A DNA stretch of 64,000 nt. Origin: Streptomyces sp. NBC_01446. Lineage in GTDB: Bacteria > Actinomycetota > Actinomycetes > Streptomycetales > Streptomycetaceae. Positions 60,349 to 64,000 of the stretch are shown here, one piece after another. The stretch covers positions 62,001-126,000 of the forward strand of contig NZ_JAPEPO010000002.1 of assembly GCF_026340095.1 (NCBI RefSeq). Reading direction: 5' to 3'. A model generated the notes under the pieces. The model ran no database searches. It saw only the letters and a list, made by a program, of their open reading frames with translations, and was not told where the DNA came from. The position numbers and the translations under genes were made by a program. Within the stretch, counting starts at the first letter, position 1. Every line of letters begins with the position of its first letter.

Positions 60349-60690
60349 TCACCTGCTGTGGTTCCCCTCCGGCTCGTCGTCCGGCGTCAAGGACTGACCG
60401 TCGGGGGCTACCTGCAGGAAGACGTGCTGGTGCCCCAGGCCGGCGTCGATGTCGACCGCGTCGAGTTCGGTGGCTCCGATCGACCTGACGTCGATGCCCT
60501 GATCCCGCTGCGAAGCCGCCGCCGCGACGAGCCGCTTCTTCAGGGAGGGGGGTGCCCCGAGGGCCAGCCGGTAGGAGTCCACGGCGCCGTCCAGCGCGCG
60601 GACGGCCGCGGAGAAGTCGGAACGGGCCACGTTGTAGCCGGTGTCCCCGGACGGCGGGTGGGCAAGGGCCGCGACGGCCGCCGACGTCAC
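60349..60690 (-). CDS. hypothetical protein, 113 aa
   Basis: A GTG at 60690 gives VTSAAVAALAHPPSGDTGYN, FSAAVRALDGAVDSYRLALG, LKKRLVAAAASQRDQGIDVR and HQHVFLQVAPDGQSLTPDDE. It is soluble and helical in the first half. It starts 20 bases downstream of the stop of the membrane protein encoded to its right and is read in the same direction, so it is probably part of the same small operon. No family is recognised. Confidence 0.5.
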   Translation of the reverse strand: MTSAAVAALAHPPSGDTGYNVARSDFSAAVRALDGAVDSYRLALGAPPSLKKRLVAAAASQRDQGIDVRSIGATELDAVDIDAGLGHQHVFLQVAPDGQSLTPDDEPEGNHSR

Positions 60691-60709
60691 CGCCTTCCAC
60701 CGCCCGGCC

Positions 60710-61063
60710 TCAAGCGGCTCCCGCGGCCCTGGGTGCGCGCCCTTCGTGCGGCATCGCCGTCTCCATCTGCCCGAGCACCGGCATCAGGCGTGTGGCGAGG
60801 TCCCTCGCCTGTGTGGTGAGCGCCTTGACCTGCTTGGCGTTGCGGGCGGCTTCCTGGGCGCGGATGCAGTCGGCGAACTGCCGGGTCGGGTCGGCCGAGG
60901 CCGTACGCCCCGCCCCCACCAGGGCGGCCACCAGGCCCGCCAGCAGGGCCAGCCCGAGGACGGCGCCGACGCCGGCGAACAGCCCGCGGCGGAAGGCCCC
61001 GTGGGCGGCGGCGCCCGGCCTCACCGGTGCGGTGAGGCGGCGCACGGTCGTTGACGACGGCAA
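60710..61063 (-). CDS. small single-span membrane protein, 117 aa
   Basis: The TTG at 61063 is preferred because AAAGGA lies six bases upstream. Sequence: LPSSTTVRRLTAPVRPG, a hydrophobic span (GLFAGVGAVLGLALLAGLVA ALVGAG), then an outer helical part (RQFADCIRAQEAARNAKQVK, LTTQARDLATRLMPVLGQME). There is one Cys outside. It lies between the ThuA gene and the 113-aa hypothetical gene, all read leftward. Function unknown. Confidence 0.55.
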   Translation of the reverse strand: MPSSTTVRRLTAPVRPGAAAHGAFRRGLFAGVGAVLGLALLAGLVAALVGAGRTASADPTRQFADCIRAQEAARNAKQVKALTTQARDLATRLMPVLGQMETAMPHEGRAPRAAGAA

Positions 61064-61162
61064 GGTGGGTCCTTTCGCTGTGCTGTGCCGACGGACTGGC
61101 GGGAACCCGCGTGCCCGGCGCGCCCCCGGCACGGTGGGCGTGCCGGGAGACGGTACCGCCGG

Positions 61163-61966
61163 TCAGTCGGTGCTTTCGGGGTCGCAGTTGAACTTCGCCG
61201 CACCGGCCGTCATCTTGATGCCGCCGAGAATGTGCGACAGGAACAGCGGGTCGGTGTAGCTCTCCTTCGTGTGGCCCATGCCGGTGTAGAAGGACCGGCC
61301 GCCGTCGTACGGGTGGCACCACGCGATGGGGTGGTCGGCGCCCATCGAGCCGCCGGAGTAGCCGACCGGGTTGTACGTCCTCTCGTCCAACGTGGCCAGG
61401 ACGCGCACGGCGGAGCGGGGGTTGGAGCGGTAGTTGTACCACTCGTCGGTGCGGGTCCAGCGGTTCGGCAGGTCCTTGGTGGCGGGGGTGCCCCGGCCCG
61501 CGACGTTCACGGTCGCCTGCTGGATCGACGGGTGGTCCAGGAAGTACGCGCCGACCAGGCCGCCGTACCAGGACCAGGTGTACCCGGAGTCGGCGGCGGC
61601 GTGGATGCCGACGAAGCCGCCGCCGTTCTCGATGTAGTGCTGGAAGGCGTCCTTCTCGGACTGCTGGTCCAGCGGGTCGCCGGTGGTGGAGATGAAGACG
61701 ACCGACTGGTACTTCGCCAGGTTTGCGTCGTTGAATTGGGTGGCGTCCTCGGTGGCGTCCACCGTGAAGCCGTTCTCCTGGCCGAGCTTCTCGACGGCCG
61801 CGATGCCGTCGGGGATGGAGTCGTGCCGGTAGCCGGTGGTCTTGGAGAACACCAGCACTTTGAACGCCGGTGAAGCGGCGTGTGCGGTGGTGACGCTGGT
61901 GGCCGCGAGCGGCAGGGCCAGAGCGGCCGCCGACAGCAGCGCAACGATACCTCTACGGGACATCAT
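61163..61966 (-). CDS. secreted ThuA-domain protein
   Basis: 267 residues with a clear export signal (MMSRRGIVALLSAAALALPL, AATSVTTAHA then ASPAF). The ThuA fold follows: FKVLVFSKTTGYRHDSIPDG, KYQSVVFISTTGDPLDQQSE, YIENGGGFVGIHAAADSGYT, DEWYNYRSNPRSAVRVLATL, DHPIAWCHPYDGGRSFYTGM and GHTKESYTDPLFLSHILGGI. This is a class-I glutamine-amidotransferase-like domain without the usual nucleophile Cys, associated with sugar utilisation. Neighbouring fragments (sugar-binding protein, Gfo/Idh oxidoreductase) fit a sugar-degradation locus. It appears intact. Confidence 0.9.
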   Translation of the reverse strand: MMSRRGIVALLSAAALALPLAATSVTTAHAASPAFKVLVFSKTTGYRHDSIPDGIAAVEKLGQENGFTVDATEDATQFNDANLAKYQSVVFISTTGDPLDQQSEKDAFQHYIENGGGFVGIHAAADSGYTWSWYGGLVGAYFLDHPSIQQATVNVAGRGTPATKDLPNRWTRTDEWYNYRSNPRSAVRVLATLDERTYNPVGYSGGSMGADHPIAWCHPYDGGRSFYTGMGHTKESYTDPLFLSHILGGIKMTAGAAKFNCDPESTD

Positions 61967-62007
61967 CAACCTTTCGTGACCTGATTTCCGGGGACGGGGG
62001 TGCTGGA

Positions 62008-62130
62008 TCAGCTGAAGGCGCCGGGCAGGTACTGGTCGACGTTCTCCTTGGTCACGGCGCCGGCCTCTCGAAGACCACATGGCGGTTCGTCGACTTGTCG
62101 ATCTCGCTGATCAGTTGGCTCCTCGCGGAC
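62008..62130 (-). pseudogene. sugar ABC transporter substrate-binding protein, C-terminal stump
   Basis: Two frames give the last residues of a ribose-type binding protein: ISEIDKSTNRHVVFERPAP, then after a one-base shift VTKENVDQYLPGAFS and stop (62010-62008). The phrase VTKENVDQYLP is a common end for such proteins. The rest of the gene is absent. Confidence 0.5.
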
Positions 62131-62875
62131 GACCTCGGTGAGGAGGCTCCTGAGGGCTGCCACGTTTCGTGGGCGGGGATCCGGGGTCTGAGGCCGGTCG
62201 TGGATCCCTGGCGCTTTTCCTCGGGGGAACTGCTGTGGTGACGGTCGGTGTTTACTGATGAGTCCGTGCGTCCGTGCAGGTTTTCCGGAACAGTCCGCTT
62301 CCTGTAGCCCGGAGGGCTGAGAGGAAGGTAGTTCTCACAGCGTTGTTTGAAAAGGGTTCGCGAACCGCTCGTGCCCTTCGTGGCCGGAAGCGGCAACGGG
62401 TGTAACAGTTTTGGGCAATGAGTGACGGCGCACGGCTGGAATGTCGGGGACTTCGTATGCGTTCACCGGTGCGGCGGGATGCCGGACCGTCCACCCTCCT
62501 ACCTCTGGCCTGGAAAGCTTGAGTTCGGTAAGGGTCGGCAGGCCATGCGCCCGACGACTTGCGGGACTCCTCACGCGAAGGACGCGCGAACCCCGTACCG
62601 AGGCAGGCGGGTATTACCGGAGCGCATGGTCGAATGTGCCCCGGCATTTACCGGCGACTGCCGTTCGGACTGACACCGGTGAGTCGACTCCGGCCTTTTC
62701 GGCCGGGGAATGAAAGTTGTTCGACCGGTCGGATTTCCATCAGGAGTTTCCTTGGAATCCTCCTTTTCCTGGATGGAGCGTGAACATCGGTTGCGGGCGT
62801 CCGGCTATGCGGTCCCGGCCACGCGTCGGTGAGGCGTCGGTGGGGCCGCGGGGCGGCCGGCTTCGCGGAGCACGG
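62131..62875. other. 745-base stretch without a supported gene
   Basis: Frames here are short, lack ribosome sites and show no family motifs. The region separates the sugar-binding-protein stump from the oxidoreductase pseudogene and looks like eroded DNA. No convincing hairpin terminator or promoter was found. Confidence 0.4.
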
Positions 62876-64000
62876 TCAGGGAGCGACCGCGAGGGTGTCG
62901 TCGGCACCGGAGGCCAGCGGCAGGTTCTCCTGCGAGACCTTCTCGGGCTCGACGGGCGTCCACACGCTGCCGTTCTCGGCGCTGCGCTCCACCGCGGCCA
63001 GCACCCGCTGCCGTTCTCGGCGCTGCGCTCCACCGCGGCCAGCACCCGCTGCACCTGCAGCCCGTCGGCGAAGGACGGCTCGGGGTCCCGGTCCTCGATG
63101 ATGGCCTGCAGCAGATCGCGTGCCTGATGCACGAAGGTGTGGTCGTAGCCGAGTCCGTGACCGGCCGGCCACCACCCCTCGAGATAGGGATGGTCGGGTT
63201 CGGTGACCAGGATCCGGCGGAAGCCCGCCGTCGCGGCCGCCTCGGTGTGGTCGTGGAAGTCCAGTTCGTTGAGGCGCTCCAGATCGAAGGCGATGCTGCC
63301 GCGGTCGCCGTTGATCTCGATGCGCAGCGCGTTCTTACGGCCGGCGGCGACCCGCGTGGCCTCGAAGGACGCGACGGCGCCGCCGGGGAACCGCCCGGTG
63401 AACAACGCTGCGTCGTCCACCGTGACGGGGCCGCGCGGCGCCGAACCGTCGACGACGGCCGCGAGCCCGGAGGACACCGCGCAGCGGACGTTCGCGGACG
63501 AACGTCTCGGTCAGGGCCGACACTCCCGACAGCTGCTCCCCGACGAGATACTGGGCGAGGTCGACGATGTGTGCGCCGAGGTCGCCCAGCGCGCCGGAGC
63601 CGGCGTGCTCGCGCTGCAGCCGCCACACCAGCGGAAACTCCGGATCCACGATCCAGTCCTGCAGATACTGCGCACGTACGTGGCGCAGGCTGCCGAGGCG
63701 GCCTTCGACGATCAGCCGACGGGCCATGGCGAGCGCCTGTGTGCGCCGATAGCTGAGCCCCACCATGGAACGCACGCCGCGACGCGAGGCAGTGGCGGCG
63801 GCAGCAGCCATCGTCTCCGCCTCCTCGACGGAGTTGGCGAGCGGCTTCTCGCAGAGCACGTGCTTGCCTGCCTCCAGCGCCGCGATCGCAATCTCGGCGT
63901 GACTGGAACCAGGGGTGCAGATATCCACCAACTGCACATCGGGGCGGGCGATCAAGGCCCGCCAGTCGGTCTCGGTGGCGGCCCAGACCTGACGCCGGGC
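62876..64000 (-). pseudogene. Gfo/Idh/MocA-family oxidoreductase, frameshifted and cut by window edge
   Basis: The gene enters from beyond 64000. The first frame has DVQLVDICTPGSSHAEIAIA, ALEAGKHVLCEKPLANSVEE (the conserved EKP) and SGALGDLGAHIVDLAQYLVG (GDLGxHxxD). Near 63480 the frame shifts, and the next frame continues SSGLAAVVDG, LFTGRFPGGAVASFEATRVA, GDRGSIAFDLERLNELDF and EGWWPAGHGLGYDHTFVHQA. A 41-bp tandem duplication (62967-63048) shifts the frame again. The native end ENGSVWTPVEPEKVSQENLP stops at 62876. The enzyme would oxidise a sugar or inositol with NAD(P). Two independent lesions make it inactive. Confidence 0.85.
62967..63048. repeat. perfect 41-bp tandem duplication
   Basis: Unit 1 (62967-63007) and unit 2 (63008-63048) are identical, each starting GCTGCCGTTCTCGGCGCTGC. 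On the coding strand each encodes part of VLAAVERSAENGS. As 41 is not a multiple of three, it breaks the oxidoreductase frame. Confidence 0.92.

Noticed and set aside
1..64000. tRNA, rRNA or riboswitch genes
   Set aside because: No cloverleaf with conserved GTTCGA/T-arm patterns, rRNA signature or known riboswitch core was recognised on either strand by eye. A covariance-model scan would settle this.
1..64000. Secondary-metabolite gene cluster
   Set aside because: No PKS, NRPS, terpene or RiPP core genes are present. The thymidylate-synthase/NDK pair alone does not support such a claim.

Overview
The window looks like Streptomyces or a close relative. It is GC-rich with many GTG and TTG starts, GTGA/ATGA gene overlaps, and families typical of that genus: a Tpg telomere terminal protein, an XRE-TPR regulator, RsbW-like ATPases, DUF5999, SAV_915 and DUF6317 proteins, WXG-type ESX substrates and a PASTA-less Ser/Thr kinase. 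The density of insertion sequences, gene stumps and defence-type genes, plus an intact tpg beside a tap stump, points to the arm of a linear chromosome or a linear plasmid rather than to the core genome. No rRNA or tRNA gene was seen.

Layout. 1-5.6 kb: an IS630 stump, a complete IS630 element inserted at the stop codon of a MocR regulator, and stumps of an AhpD-like gene, a BTAD regulator and a TniA/TnsB-type transposase. 5.7-8.4 kb: a large primase-helicase of the TOTE conflict type ending in an Lsr2-like DNA-binding tail. 8.5-9.9 kb: ISAs1-family copy A. 10.5-12.8 kb: an Mrr-nuclease/nSTAND-NTPase/TPR protein. 13.6-18.1 kb: a Ser/Thr kinase, a DUF2809 gene, a two-repeat CRISPR-like relic, and a small membrane protein with a lipoprotein. 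18.3-22.3 kb: an IS5 element with an accessory ORF split by an IS3 element, then a frameshifted IS630-type transposase. 22.5-25.4 kb: small secreted or membrane proteins and an S41 peptidase.

25.4-39.3 kb: an 11 kb segment bracketed by two nearly identical, inverted 1,347-bp ISAs1 copies (B and C). It carries a three-gene ABC-ATPase/nuclease operon resembling ABC-three-component or Lamassu defence, a PIN-like nuclease, an AT-richer ribokinase-like/AAA+ gene pair, and stumps of ligA, an integrase and its regulator. 39.3-41.5 kb: nested IS5 and IS110 remains. 41.5-47.8 kb: small hypotheticals, Tpg, a GNAT acetyltransferase, an ATP-dependent ligase stump, and two HEPN-like candidates.

48.7-55 kb: an orderly Streptomyces-type cluster: Nudix hydrolase, XRE-TPR regulator, two HATPase-type proteins, DUF5999, a Cys-rich protein, a thymidylate-synthase-family enzyme and a nucleoside diphosphate kinase. 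It ends in rearranged sequence that includes scrambled pieces of the 5' end of the TOTE gene. 55.5-58.1 kb: an ESX/WXG-type cassette. 58.3-64 kb: IS110 and IS5 stumps, a shattered mosaic of IS3 and inositol-phosphate-synthase fragments, two small hypotheticals, a secreted ThuA protein, a sugar-binding-protein stump and a frameshifted Gfo/Idh/MocA oxidoreductase. This last part is a decaying sugar or inositol locus.

Most defence assignments rest on motifs read by eye. No database search was run.
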